This document shows positions 47,477-55,460 of a stretch of 64,000 nucleotides of DNA, piece by piece. Location of the stretch: assembly GCF_002933465.1 (NCBI RefSeq), contig NZ_PSZE01000001.1, forward strand, positions 310,001 through 374,000, in the 5' to 3' direction. The position numbers and the translations under genes are program-made. Each line of letters begins with the position of its first letter. Positions within the stretch are counted from its first letter, which is position 1. Origin of the DNA: Nocardia nova. GTDB lineage: Bacteria > Actinomycetota > Actinomycetes > Mycobacteriales > Mycobacteriaceae. The notes below the pieces were generated by a model. It ran no database searches, was not told where the DNA came from, and saw only the letters and a list, made by a program, of their open reading frames with translations.

Positions 47477-47896
47477 ATGGCCAGCAAGATGATCTTCATC
47501 AATCTCCCCGTCGAGGATCTGGAGCGGTCCACCTCGTTCTACGAGGCGCTGGGCTGGAAGGTGAATCCGGACTTCACCGACGAGAACGCCGCCTGTGTGG
47601 TGGTCGACGACAACATCTGCCTGATGCTGCTGGTCCGGCAGTACTTCGATACCTTCACCAACTGCCCGATCGCCGACACCCGGGCGGCCACCGGTTCCAT
47701 CTACGCGCTGTCGCTGGGCAGTCGAGCGGAGGTCGAGTCGCTGATCGCGGCCGCGGTGGGCGCCGGGGCCACGGAGGAGGTCAGCGAGGACAAACGCGCC
47801 CAGGAAGAGGCGGTGGGCATGTTCAGCCGCGCCTTCGTCGACCCCGACGGTCACCATTGGGAGGGATTCTGGATGGATTATCCGGGCGGCAACTGA
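47477..47896 (+). CDS. VOC-superfamily (glyoxalase/dioxygenase-fold) protein
   Basis: The 139-residue protein starts at ATG 47477 after GAGAGGA. It reads MIFINLPVEDLERSTSFYEA, LGWKVNPDF, then a C-terminal FVDPDGHHWEGFWMDYP, with the paired beta-alpha-beta modules of the VOC fold. HH and E near the end could be metal ligands. The MFINLPV..L..S..FY type is a widespread subgroup of unknown substrate. A perfect hairpin follows. Confidence 0.88.
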   Translation: MASKMIFINLPVEDLERSTSFYEALGWKVNPDFTDENAACVVVDDNICLMLLVRQYFDTFTNCPIADTRAATGSIYALSLGSRAEVESLIAAAVGAGATEEVSEDKRAQEEAVGMFSRAFVDPDGHHWEGFWMDYPGGN

Positions 47897-47901
47897 CCGG
47901 C

Positions 47902-47936
47902 CCCGGGTGAGCGACCGACCGGGTCGCTCACCCGGG
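47902..47936 (+). terminator. Terminator after the VOC gene
   Basis: CCCGGGTGAGCGACC and its exact complement form a 15-bp stem with a 5-base loop, five bases past the stop codon, followed by CCTT. Confidence 0.75.
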
Positions 47937-47939
47937 CCT

Positions 47940-48002
47940 TCATGCCGTCTGCGCGTCCAGGAAATGGATGATCTTGGCGTGGAAGCCGGCCGGGTCCTCG
48001 TT
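47940..48002 (-). pseudogene. C-terminal fragment resembling an alpha/beta-hydrolase
   Basis: Minus-strand reading ends NEDPAGFHAKIIHFLDAQTA at a TGA (47940-47942). The pattern D.PA.FHA.I..FL resembles the last helix of alpha/beta-hydrolases. It has no start and no upstream coding continuation, and meets the next fragment in the opposite orientation. Only about 20 residues support this. Confidence 0.4.
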
Positions 48003-48063
48003 CGTCGATGTACACCCGAATCGAGGATCTGTCGTACGGTCCAGTCCACCAGCGCCGGCGGCG

Positions 48064-48204
48064 CACTTGGCGTTCCCGGGCGTGGTCTGGCGTCCGCTGC
48101 GCAACCCGGAGCCGAGGATGCCGAGCTATCTCACGGTGCGGCCCGATCCCCCGCGGACCGAGTTGCGGGCACTCATCGAGGCCTGCCACACCGTCACCGA
48201 TTGA
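48064..48204 (+). pseudogene. C-terminal fragment of a LysR-type regulator
   Basis: The frame ends HLAFPGVVWRPLRNPEPRMP, SYLTVRPDPPRTELRALIEA, CHTVTD before a stop. This resembles the end of a LysR substrate-binding domain (GVVYRPL ... L.A.W......P.L..F...). About 46 residues remain; the HTH and most of the domain are missing. It lies 62 bp from the hydrolase fragment, consistent with a deletion joining two lost genes. Confidence 0.5.
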
Positions 48205-48451
48205 TCGCCTCATCGTCGCACAAATCCGCCCGAATCACCTCCGCCACAGCGGCTTTCGTCCCGCCATCGCACGATCCGCCGCAGCGCCCGGCTCGAACAG
48301 CGTGGGCCACCGAGCTACCCGCGCGCCACACGTTCGCCTCGGCCACCGGCGAACACCTCGCAACGGCGGCGCCGCGCCATGCCGGTATTCTTCTGTGGCG
48401 CAACCACTTCCGCCTCTCGTATGCTTGAATCCCGAGAGGCGGGGGGACAGG

Positions 48452-48595
48452 GTGAAACGTTCGCTGATGTTCGTCATGGCGGCCGTCGCGGCGCTCTCGA
48501 GCTACGACTACGCACGCTCCCCCGGACACATCGGCATGGCGGTGGCGGCCGGAGTTGTCATCACGATCTGGCTGACCGCCAAGGCGATCGACTGA
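48452..48595 (+). CDS. Small membrane protein of unknown function
   Basis: The product is 47 residues from GTG 48452, after a GAGGCGGGGGGAC ribosome-binding region. It is VKRSLMFVMAAVAALSSYDY, then a loop and a second helix (IGMAVAAGVVITIWLTAKAI). No family recognised. It converges on the sigma-factor gene, 24 bp away. The preceding 247 bp (48205-48451) contain no recognisable gene. Confidence 0.55.
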   Translation: MKRSLMFVMAAVAALSSYDYARSPGHIGMAVAAGVVITIWLTAKAID

Positions 48596-48619
48596 CACGC
48601 CTTCACGATCCACGACGGA

Positions 48620-49609
48620 TCAGTCGCGCAACTCCGGCGGCAATCCGAACAGCGGGAACAACCGGTCGGTGTCGAGGAAGAAGTTCAGTCCACTGATCGC
48701 GGGACCGTCGAATTCCAGCACCGTGATCGACCAGGGCGAGAAGACCCCGGGTTCCTCGGTGGGTTTGTACTGACCGAAGGCCGGAAGTCCGTTGGCGCCC
48801 TCCAGGGGAACGAGCCGCGAACCCCGGCAGGCCGAGGGGCCCGGCGACTGCATGAACCGAGCGACGTTCTCCGGACCGGAGACCCACAGCTCGATGGGCG
48901 GCATCGACAGTGCCACGTCCTCTTTCAGCAGCGAGGTGAGCGCGTCCATGTCGTAGGCCTCGAAGGCGCGCACGAAGCCGTCGACGAGTTTGCGTTGACT
49001 GTCGTCGGATTCGTCGTAGCCGCCCGACTCCGAGGGCTGCACCTTCGACATCGTCGCGCGGGCCCGCTGCAACGCGCTGTTCACCGAGGCCGGCGACATC
49101 ATCAACATCTCGGCCGTCTCGTTGGCCGAGAACCGCAGCACCTCCCGCATGATGAGGATCGCCCGCTGGGTGGCCGGCAGATGCTGGCAGGCTGCCACGA
49201 ACGCCAGTCGCAGCGAATCCTTGGTGCTGGCATGCTCGGCCGGGTCGGCGCCGAAGGCCAGTGCGTTCGGAATCGGTTCGACCCAGACGTAATCCGGCTG
49301 CGGCGGCGGCAGCGGACTGTCCGGACTCGACGGTCCGGACAGGTCCATCGGACGGGCCCGGCGCTGGGGGCCGTCGAGCATGTCCAGGCAGATGTTCGTG
49401 GTGATCTTGTAGAGCCACGACCGCAGACTGGACCGCCCCTCGAACGAGTCGTAGGCCTTCCAGGCCCGAGTGAAAGTCTCCTGAACCGCGTCCTCTGCCT
49501 CGAACGAGGAACCCAACATCCGATAGGCGTAAGCACACAGCTCCCGCCGGTAACTCTCGAATTGCTGCAGCACGTCATCGACGGTGCCGACGGAAGCTTG
49601 TTCGCTCAT
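48620..49609 (-). CDS. ECF RNA polymerase sigma factor with SnoaL-like C-terminal domain (SigG type)
   Basis: The 329-residue protein starts at ATG 49609 (MSEQASVGTVDDVLQQFESY). Region 2 is at about residues 24-85 (YAYRMLGSSFEAEDAVQETF, SSLRSWLYKITTNICLDML) and region 4 at about 150-195 (LPATQRAILIMREVLRFSAN, ETAEMLMMSPASVNSALQRA). A SnoaL/NTF2-like domain fills the last 120 residues. ECF factors with this tail (M. tuberculosis SigG, SigJ) often need it for activity in place of a separate anti-sigma factor; no anti-sigma gene is adjacent here. Confidence 0.9.
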   Translation of the reverse strand: MSEQASVGTVDDVLQQFESYRRELCAYAYRMLGSSFEAEDAVQETFTRAWKAYDSFEGRSSLRSWLYKITTNICLDMLDGPQRRARPMDLSGPSSPDSPLPPPQPDYVWVEPIPNALAFGADPAEHASTKDSLRLAFVAACQHLPATQRAILIMREVLRFSANETAEMLMMSPASVNSALQRARATMSKVQPSESGGYDESDDSQRKLVDGFVRAFEAYDMDALTSLLKEDVALSMPPIELWVSGPENVARFMQSPGPSACRGSRLVPLEGANGLPAFGQYKPTEEPGVFSPWSITVLEFDGPAISGLNFFLDTDRLFPLFGLPPELRD

Positions 49610-49856
49610 GCGGATCACTGTGGCACAGGCCACCGACAGAAAACACCCCGGAAGTGGGGGCATCGACACGAACGCCGTGCTCAGCAGGCCGCGGCCACGC
49701 AATGGCACTCGACGGACGGCCGGCGGACGAACTTCACCGCGTTTCGGCACCGCGATATCGCCGTGCCCGGCGCTGTGATGCCGGGGCGCCCAATATCGAT
49801 TGCCAGTTATTTACTTCGGCGAGCTATCTATTTTCGGCGTGGCTCGTGCGACGTAA

Positions 49857-51506
49857 CTATTTCGACGAGGCCTGGGATTCCTCGTCGGCCGGCCGCGACC
49901 GGGCGTGTTCGTTGGCCCAGCGGTAGTCCGGCTTACCGGCCGGCGAACGCTTGATCTCGTCCACGAACCACAGGCTGCGCGGCAGCTTGTAGGAGGAGAT
50001 CTCCTTGGTCAGCACCGGACGCAACTCCTCGAGCGTCGGACGCTCGGCGCCGCGACACTGCACGACCGCGGCCACCCGCTGCCCCCAGCGCGCGTCCGGC
50101 ACACCGATCACCAGCGCGTCGAAGATCTCCGGATGGCACTTGAGCGCGCCCTCGACCTCCTCCGGGTGGATCTTCTCACCGCCGCTGTTGATGCTGACCG
50201 AACCGCGGCCCAGCATCGTCACGGTGCCGTCCTCCTCGACCCGGGCGAAGTCGCCGGGGATCGAGTAGCGAACGCCGTTGAACTCCTTGAACGTCGCGGC
50301 GGTCTTCACCGGATCGTTGTAGTAGCCGAGCGGGATGTTGCCGGTCCGCGCCAGCACGCCCACCTGACCGGAGCCGGGCGCGACGGGATTGCCCTCCTCG
50401 TCGATGACCGCGGTGGAGGCGTCGATCTTGACCCGGGGACCACCGGTGTGGGTGGCGCCCTTGGCCGCCACCGACAGCCCGCCGAAACCGGTCTCCGAGG
50501 AGCCGATGGAATCGGTGATGACCGTATTCGGCAGCAGCTCGATGAACTCGTCCTTCAGCGCCGGGGAGAACAGCGCCGCACTGCTGGCCATCGCCCACAG
50601 ATTCGAATGCCGGTACGGCTCACCGGTTTCCGGATTGCCTTCCTTGAGCGCGTCCAGCATCGGCCGCGCCATGGCGTCACCGGTGATGAAGATGAGGTTC
50701 ACGCCGTGGCGGTCGATCGCCTGCCACACGGTGTGGGCGCCGAACTCCGGCAGCATGATCGTCTTGCCACCGTCGAACAGGCCGTGGAAGGTCGCCGACT
50801 GCGAACCGCCGTGGATCATCGGCGGGATCGGGTAGCGCACCATCTGGCCGCCGGCGGCACCGGCCTTGGCCTGCTGCCACTCGTCTTCGATCGCTTCGCC
50901 GGTGACGAAGTTGATACCACCGCCGAGCACCCGCCACCAGTCCTCGTGCCGCCACATCACGCCCTTGGGCATGCCGGTGGTGCCGCCGGTGTAGATCATG
51001 AAGATGTCGTCGTTGGAGCGGTCGCCGAAGTCGCGTTCACCGCGCGAAGCCGCCAGTGCCGCTTCGTATTCCACCGAATCCGCGGGCAACGGCCCCTCGG
51101 CTTCGGTGCCGTCGTTCACGGCGATGACCGTCTTCAATTTCGGCGTGTTCGGCCGCACGGCCGATACCTTGTCGCTGTAGCGACGTTCGTGAATCAGCGC
51201 GACCATATCGGAATTGTCGACAATGTATTGCAACTCGTTCTCGACGTATCGGAAGTTCACGTTGATCATTACTGCCCGCGCCTTGAAGATCGCGACCATG
51301 GCCTCCACGGCCTCGATCGTGTTGCGCGAGTAGATGCCGACCTTGTCACCCGGTTGCACGCCACGTTCTTGCAGGTAGTGCGCCAATCGGTTGGCCCGGT
51401 CCTCCAGCTCGGCATAGGTCACCGAGCAGACGTCGTCGGCCAGCGCGACACGGTCCGGCACGAGGTCGATGGTGTGTTCGACAAGGTCCGCTATGTTGTA
51501 GCTCAC
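49857..51506 (-). CDS. fadD19: Steroid side-chain acyl-CoA synthetase FadD19
   Basis: The 549-residue AMP-forming ligase starts at GTG 51506 (VSYNIADLVEHTIDLVPDRV); a longer frame upstream would cross the operator. ANL motifs: FMIYTGGTTGMPKGVMWRHE (P-loop), SIGSSETGFGG (A5-like), YSIPGDFARVEEDGTVTMLG (A7-like) and the C-terminal lysine region KRSPAGKPDYRW. FadD19 (Rv3515c) activates the C26/C24 carboxyl of cholesterol-type side chains. A KstR-like operator ends 11 bp before the start, and I see no strong ribosome binding site, so a very short leader is likely. Confidence 0.88.
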   Translation of the reverse strand: MSYNIADLVEHTIDLVPDRVALADDVCSVTYAELEDRANRLAHYLQERGVQPGDKVGIYSRNTIEAVEAMVAIFKARAVMINVNFRYVENELQYIVDNSDMVALIHERRYSDKVSAVRPNTPKLKTVIAVNDGTEAEGPLPADSVEYEAALAASRGERDFGDRSNDDIFMIYTGGTTGMPKGVMWRHEDWWRVLGGGINFVTGEAIEDEWQQAKAGAAGGQMVRYPIPPMIHGGSQSATFHGLFDGGKTIMLPEFGAHTVWQAIDRHGVNLIFITGDAMARPMLDALKEGNPETGEPYRHSNLWAMASSAALFSPALKDEFIELLPNTVITDSIGSSETGFGGLSVAAKGATHTGGPRVKIDASTAVIDEEGNPVAPGSGQVGVLARTGNIPLGYYNDPVKTAATFKEFNGVRYSIPGDFARVEEDGTVTMLGRGSVSINSGGEKIHPEEVEGALKCHPEIFDALVIGVPDARWGQRVAAVVQCRGAERPTLEELRPVLTKEISSYKLPRSLWFVDEIKRSPAGKPDYRWANEHARSRPADEESQASSK

Positions 51507-51516
51507 AGGACCAAAA

Positions 51517-51530
51517 TAGAACGTGTTCTT
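51517..51530. promoter_or_regulatory. KstR-like operator upstream of fadD19
   Basis: TAGAACGTGTTCTT matches the consensus except the last base and is nearly palindromic. Confidence 0.8.
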
Positions 51531-51620
51531 ACGCCTGACAAGGCTCGATTTACACGGTTTACTAATTCCGTCGAATCGGCAACGGTTTCTGCCGAAACGC
51601 GTATTCTGCAACGCCGACGA

Positions 51621-51645
51621 GCCCGCCGGGCATTGCCGGGCGGGC
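51621..51645 (-). terminator. Hairpin downstream of the second acyl-CoA synthetase gene
   Basis: GCCCGCC pairs with GGCGGGC, then one mismatch and three further pairs around an ATT loop. It is 78 bp beyond the stop at 51724, on the same transcript and before fadD19's own operator. Confidence 0.45.
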
Positions 51646-51723
51646 CCCTCGGTGTCGCGACCGAAGACGCCCCGCACAGGGCAGGACGGAAAGGGCGTCC
51701 GGACTCGATCGGCGAGACTGCGG

Positions 51724-53265
51724 CTACGCGGGCACGTAACGCTCGCGCAGCTTGCGCTTGTACAACTTGCCGTTCGGATCGCGCGGCAGTTCGGGCAGGT
51801 AGTCGATGCTCTTGGGCAGCTTGTACTTCGCCAGGCGAGCCGCGGCGAACTCCATCAGCTCCCGGGTCAGCTCGTCGTCGGCCGCGACTCCTTCGGCCGG
51901 CTGCACGACGGCCTTCACCTCCTGACCCCAATCCGGGTGCGGGATGCCGAAGACCGCGACGTCGGCGACCTTGGGGTGAGTGATCAACTCGCCCTCGATC
52001 TCGGCCGGGTAGATGTTCACACCCCCGGACAGGATCAGATCCGAGCGCCGGTCGTGCAGGAACAGGTAGCCGTCGGCATCCATATGCCCGATATCGCCGA
52101 CGGTGAACAGATCGCCCACCCGCGCGTCCTCGGTCTTCGACTTGTCCTTGTGGTACTCGAAGTTGGAGCCCCCCATCTTCATGTACACCTGGCCGACCTC
52201 GCCGGGCGCGACCTCGTTGCCGTCCTCGTCGAGCACCTTCACCACCGCGTACGGCCATGCCTTGCCCACCGAACCCGGCTTGCGCAACCACTCCTCGCCC
52301 GAGATCGACGTGCCGCCGCCCTCGGTGGCCGCGTAGTACTCGGTGACGACCGGGCCCCACCACTCCAGCATCTTGCGCTTGGTCTCCTGCGGGCACGGCG
52401 CGGCACCGTGGATCATGCACCGCAGCGAGGAGACGTCGTAGCGCGCCCGCACCTCCTCCGGGAGGGCGAGCAGGCGGTGGAACTGGGTGGGGACCATGTG
52501 GCTGTGGGTCACCCGATGGGTGTCGATCAGCCGCAGCATCTCCTCCGGATCCCACTTGTCCATCAGAACCACCTTGTGCCCCAGCTGAATCGAGATGGAG
52601 GCGAAGTTCAGCACGGCGGTGTGATAGAGCGGCGAGCCGCAGATGTGCACGTGGTCGTCGAAGGGCTGGATGCCGAAGAGTCCGAAGAAGCCGGTCGCCT
52701 GCGGGCCCACCACATCCGGATCGGCGCCGGTCAGCGGGCGGCGAACCCCCTTGGGGCGTCCGGTGGTTCCCGAGGTGTAGAGCATCGGCGCACCGGTGGT
52801 CCGGACGTCGGGGCGTCCGGACTCCCCCTCGCCGAGCTCAGCCAGGGGCTGGAAACCGGCGATGGCGCCCACCGAATAGCGCGCGCTCGCAGGCACATTC
52901 GCCTCGTCGGCGGCGATCGTCGCGGCGTCGGCGAAACGCTCGTCGGCGATGAACACCTTCGCCTCGCTGTCGCCGAGGATGTAGGCGATCTCCGGACCGG
53001 TCAGATGCCAGTTCACCGCGACGATGTACAGCCCGGCCTGATAGGCCGCGAAGTACACGCCGAGCGCATCGGTGGTGTTGTGCACCATCGACACCAACAC
53101 GTCGCCGGGCTGTAACCCCTTGGCTTGCAAGCCTCTTGCGAGACGGTCGGCCTGGTCGGACAACTCCCGGTAGCTGACCTCCCGCCCCGACGGATCGACG
53201 ACCGCGATCCGATCAGGGTCGGTGGCAGCGATATTCCACAGTCCCAGCTTCTGCGCCGGCTCCAT
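51724..53265 (-). CDS. AMP-dependent acyl-CoA synthetase (steroid-regulon FadD)
   Basis: The 513-residue ligase starts at ATG 53265 (MEPAQKLGLWNIAATDPDRI), with GAGGAG eight bases before; GTG 53274 abuts that site and is less likely. ANL motifs are MLYTSGTTGRPKGVRRP, EYYAATEGGGTSISG, FTVGDIGHMDADGYLFLHDR and LPRDPNGKLYKRKLRERY. It resembles FadD4-like ligases more than FadD3 or FadD17. The substrate is unknown. A perfect KstR-like palindrome lies 20 bp upstream, so it belongs to the steroid regulon. Confidence 0.88.
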   Translation of the reverse strand: MEPAQKLGLWNIAATDPDRIAVVDPSGREVSYRELSDQADRLARGLQAKGLQPGDVLVSMVHNTTDALGVYFAAYQAGLYIVAVNWHLTGPEIAYILGDSEAKVFIADERFADAATIAADEANVPASARYSVGAIAGFQPLAELGEGESGRPDVRTTGAPMLYTSGTTGRPKGVRRPLTGADPDVVGPQATGFFGLFGIQPFDDHVHICGSPLYHTAVLNFASISIQLGHKVVLMDKWDPEEMLRLIDTHRVTHSHMVPTQFHRLLALPEEVRARYDVSSLRCMIHGAAPCPQETKRKMLEWWGPVVTEYYAATEGGGTSISGEEWLRKPGSVGKAWPYAVVKVLDEDGNEVAPGEVGQVYMKMGGSNFEYHKDKSKTEDARVGDLFTVGDIGHMDADGYLFLHDRRSDLILSGGVNIYPAEIEGELITHPKVADVAVFGIPHPDWGQEVKAVVQPAEGVAADDELTRELMEFAAARLAKYKLPKSIDYLPELPRDPNGKLYKRKLRERYVPA

Positions 53266-53284
53266 CGAAGTCACTCCTCGAATC

Positions 53285-53298
53285 TAGAACGTGTTCTA
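53285..53298. promoter_or_regulatory. Perfect KstR-like palindrome overlapping a stop codon
   Basis: TAGAACGTGTTCTA is a perfect 14-bp palindrome and full consensus match. Its last three bases (53296-53298) are the TAG stop of the LLM-class gene on the minus strand. Confidence 0.88.
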
Positions 53299-54333
53299 CA
53301 TCTGAACAAGGGGGGCGAGGCGGTCCAGCTGCGCCACGTCGCGAACCGTCACCAGGAGCATTCCGACGCCCGCCGCCTCCCAGACCTTCAGCTGGGAGCG
53401 CACATGGTCCTCGTCGCCGATGATGGCGGTATCGAGGATCAGCTGGTCCGGAATCACGGCGGCGGCCTCGTCCTTGCGGCCGGAGCGGAACAGCCTGGTG
53501 ATCTCGTCGACCTCGGCGCCGTAACCCATCCGGCGGTAGACCTGGGCGTGGAAATTCAGCTCCTCGGCGCCCATGCCGCCGATGTAGAGCGCCATCACCG
53601 GCTTGATCCGATCGATCTCGGCGCGGGCGTCGTCGGTGACGATCACCTGGCAGCTCGCCGCGATCTCGAAGTCCTCCCGAGAACGCCGGGCACCGGGACG
53701 GGCAAACCCCTCGTCGAGCCATTCGTCGTACATTCCGGCAAGTCGCGGGGTGTAGTAGATCGCCAGCCAGCCGTCGGCGATCTCGGCCGTCAGCGCCACG
53801 TTCTTGGGCCCCTCGGCGCCGAGCCAGATCGGCAGATCCGCACGTAGCGGGTGAGTTATCGGCTTGAGCGGTTTACCCAGGCCGGTCGACCCCGGCCCGT
53901 CGTAGGGCAGCCGGTACTGCGCGCCCCGACTCACCACCGGCGCCTCCCGGGCCAGCACCTGGCGGATGATCCCGACATACTCGCGGGTGCGCTGCAATGG
54001 TTTGGCGAACGGCTGGCCGTACCAGCCCTCCACCACCTGCGGGCCGGAGACGCCCAGGCCCAGGATGTGGCGACCACCGCTGAGGTGATCGAGCGTCAGC
54101 GCGGCCATCGCGGTCGCGGTGGGGGTGCGAGCGGACAGCTGCACCACCGACGTCCCGAGCCGCACCCGGCGCGTGGACGCGCCCCACCAGGCCAGTGGAG
54201 TGAAGGCATCCGAGCCCCACGACTCGGCGGCGAAGACCGCGTCGAACCCGGCCTCCTCGGCGCCCACCACCAACTCCCCGGCGTTGGGCGGCGGTCCCGC
54301 ACCCCAATATCCGAGCTGCAATCCGAAGCGCAT
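53296..54333 (-). CDS. LLM-class F420-dependent-type oxidoreductase (Rv3520c type)
   Basis: The 345-residue luciferase-like protein starts at ATG 54333 (MRFGLQLGYWGAGPPPNAGE). Motifs include VGAEEAGFDAVFAAESWGSD, RVRLGTSVVQLSARTPTATA and GRHILGLGVSGPQVVEGWYG. The family uses F420 or FMN with an unknown substrate; Rv3520c sits in the mycobacterial KstR regulon in this same neighbourhood. It is divergent from the DUF35 gene over an 86-bp gap with an operator. Confidence 0.88.
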   Translation of the reverse strand: MRFGLQLGYWGAGPPPNAGELVVGAEEAGFDAVFAAESWGSDAFTPLAWWGASTRRVRLGTSVVQLSARTPTATAMAALTLDHLSGGRHILGLGVSGPQVVEGWYGQPFAKPLQRTREYVGIIRQVLAREAPVVSRGAQYRLPYDGPGSTGLGKPLKPITHPLRADLPIWLGAEGPKNVALTAEIADGWLAIYYTPRLAGMYDEWLDEGFARPGARRSREDFEIAASCQVIVTDDARAEIDRIKPVMALYIGGMGAEELNFHAQVYRRMGYGAEVDEITRLFRSGRKDEAAAVIPDQLILDTAIIGDEDHVRSQLKVWEAAGVGMLLVTVRDVAQLDRLAPLVQM

Positions 54334-54396
54334 CGTCGACTCCTTCCACCGAGCCCGTTGCCGGGCACCTTTCCAGGTAGCCCTTGCCACCAGAAT

Positions 54397-54410
54397 AAGA
54401 ACCTGTTCTA
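54397..54410. promoter_or_regulatory. KstR-like operator in the LLM/DUF35 divergent gap
   Basis: AAGAACCTGTTCTA matches the AACnnGTT core with symmetric flanks. It is 63 bp from the LLM start and 9 bp from the DUF35 start. Confidence 0.8.
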
Positions 54411-54419
54411 CTCGATATC

Positions 54420-55448
54420 GTGACCAATGGGAACACCATGACCGGCGTAATCGCGAAAGGCAGCGGTCCGGAAGCGGAACCCGCACCCGAGGTACTCGGC
54501 GCCGAACTACGGATGAAGTTCGACTACACCCGATCGGTCGGGCCGACCATCGGCCGGTTCCTGACCGGGCTGCGCGAGGGCCGGATCGTCGGCGTCCGCG
54601 GCAGCGACGGCCGGGTGATCGTGCCACCGGCGGAATTCGACCCGGTGACCGCGGAACGGCTGACCGACTTCGTCGACGTCTCCGGTGTCGGCACGGTGCA
54701 GAGCTGGAGCTGGGTCGCCGATCCGCTGCCGGGGCAGCCGTTCGACCGCCCCTTCGCCTGGGCGCTGGTGAAATTCGACGGCGCCGACACGGCGTTGCTG
54801 CACGCTCTCGACGTGTCTTCTCCCGACGAGGTGCACAGCGGATTGCGCGTGCGGGTGCGCTGGGCCGCCGAACGCAGTGGCAGCATCCACGACATCGCCT
54901 GTGTCGAACCGGGCGAGACCTCCTCGGCCCCAGCCGGTTCCACCTCATCGGATGCCGATGCGGCCGAGCCGGTCACGGGCATCATCACCCCCATCGACCT
55001 GCGCTACAAGCACACCGCCTCGCCCACCGAGACGCGGTATCTGAAGTCGCTGGCCGAGGGTCGCCTGATCGGCGGTCGCGCCGACGCCGAGAGCAAGGTG
55101 TACTTCCCGCCCCGCGGCGCCGACCCGATCGACGGCCGTCCGACCGACGAGATGGTCGACCTGCCCGACACCGGCACCATCACCACGTTCTGCATCGTGA
55201 ACGTGCCGTTCATGGGACAGAAGATCAAGCCGCCGTACGTCACCGCGTACGTACTGCTCGACGGCGCCGATATTCCGGTGCTGCACCGGGTGCTGGGCTG
55301 CGATCCCAGCGAAGTCCGCATGGGTATGCGCGTGAAGGCGGTGTGGAAGCCGCGCGAGGAGTGGGGTTACACGCTGGAGAACGTGGACCACTTCGAGCCC
55401 AACGGCGAGCCGGACGCGGACTACGACAGCTACCGGCACCACCTCTAG
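54420..55448 (+). CDS. Tandem DUF35/OB-fold protein (Rv3521 type)
   Basis: The 342-residue protein contains two DUF35 modules at about residues 40-165 and 200-330. Each begins with a helix-turn (GRFLTGLREGRIVGVRG; TRYLKSLAEGRLIGGRA), then PPAEFDP / PPRGADP and an OB-fold. The Cys pairs that form the zinc ribbon in most DUF35 proteins are absent from both modules. DUF35 partners of Ltp thiolases act as acyl-CoA-binding subunits in steroid side-chain cleavage, which fits ltp4 and ltp3 directly downstream. GTG 54420 or ATG 54438 may be the start. Confidence 0.87.
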   Translation: MTNGNTMTGVIAKGSGPEAEPAPEVLGAELRMKFDYTRSVGPTIGRFLTGLREGRIVGVRGSDGRVIVPPAEFDPVTAERLTDFVDVSGVGTVQSWSWVADPLPGQPFDRPFAWALVKFDGADTALLHALDVSSPDEVHSGLRVRVRWAAERSGSIHDIACVEPGETSSAPAGSTSSDADAAEPVTGIITPIDLRYKHTASPTETRYLKSLAEGRLIGGRADAESKVYFPPRGADPIDGRPTDEMVDLPDTGTITTFCIVNVPFMGQKIKPPYVTAYVLLDGADIPVLHRVLGCDPSEVRMGMRVKAVWKPREEWGYTLENVDHFEPNGEPDADYDSYRHHL

Positions 55449-55460
55449 GAGCGAAACACC

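Noticed and set aside
47968..48204. Complete small gene of 78 codons
   Set aside because: Only the second half resembles a protein (a LysR C-terminus); the first half overlaps the opposite-strand fragment and has no ribosome binding site.
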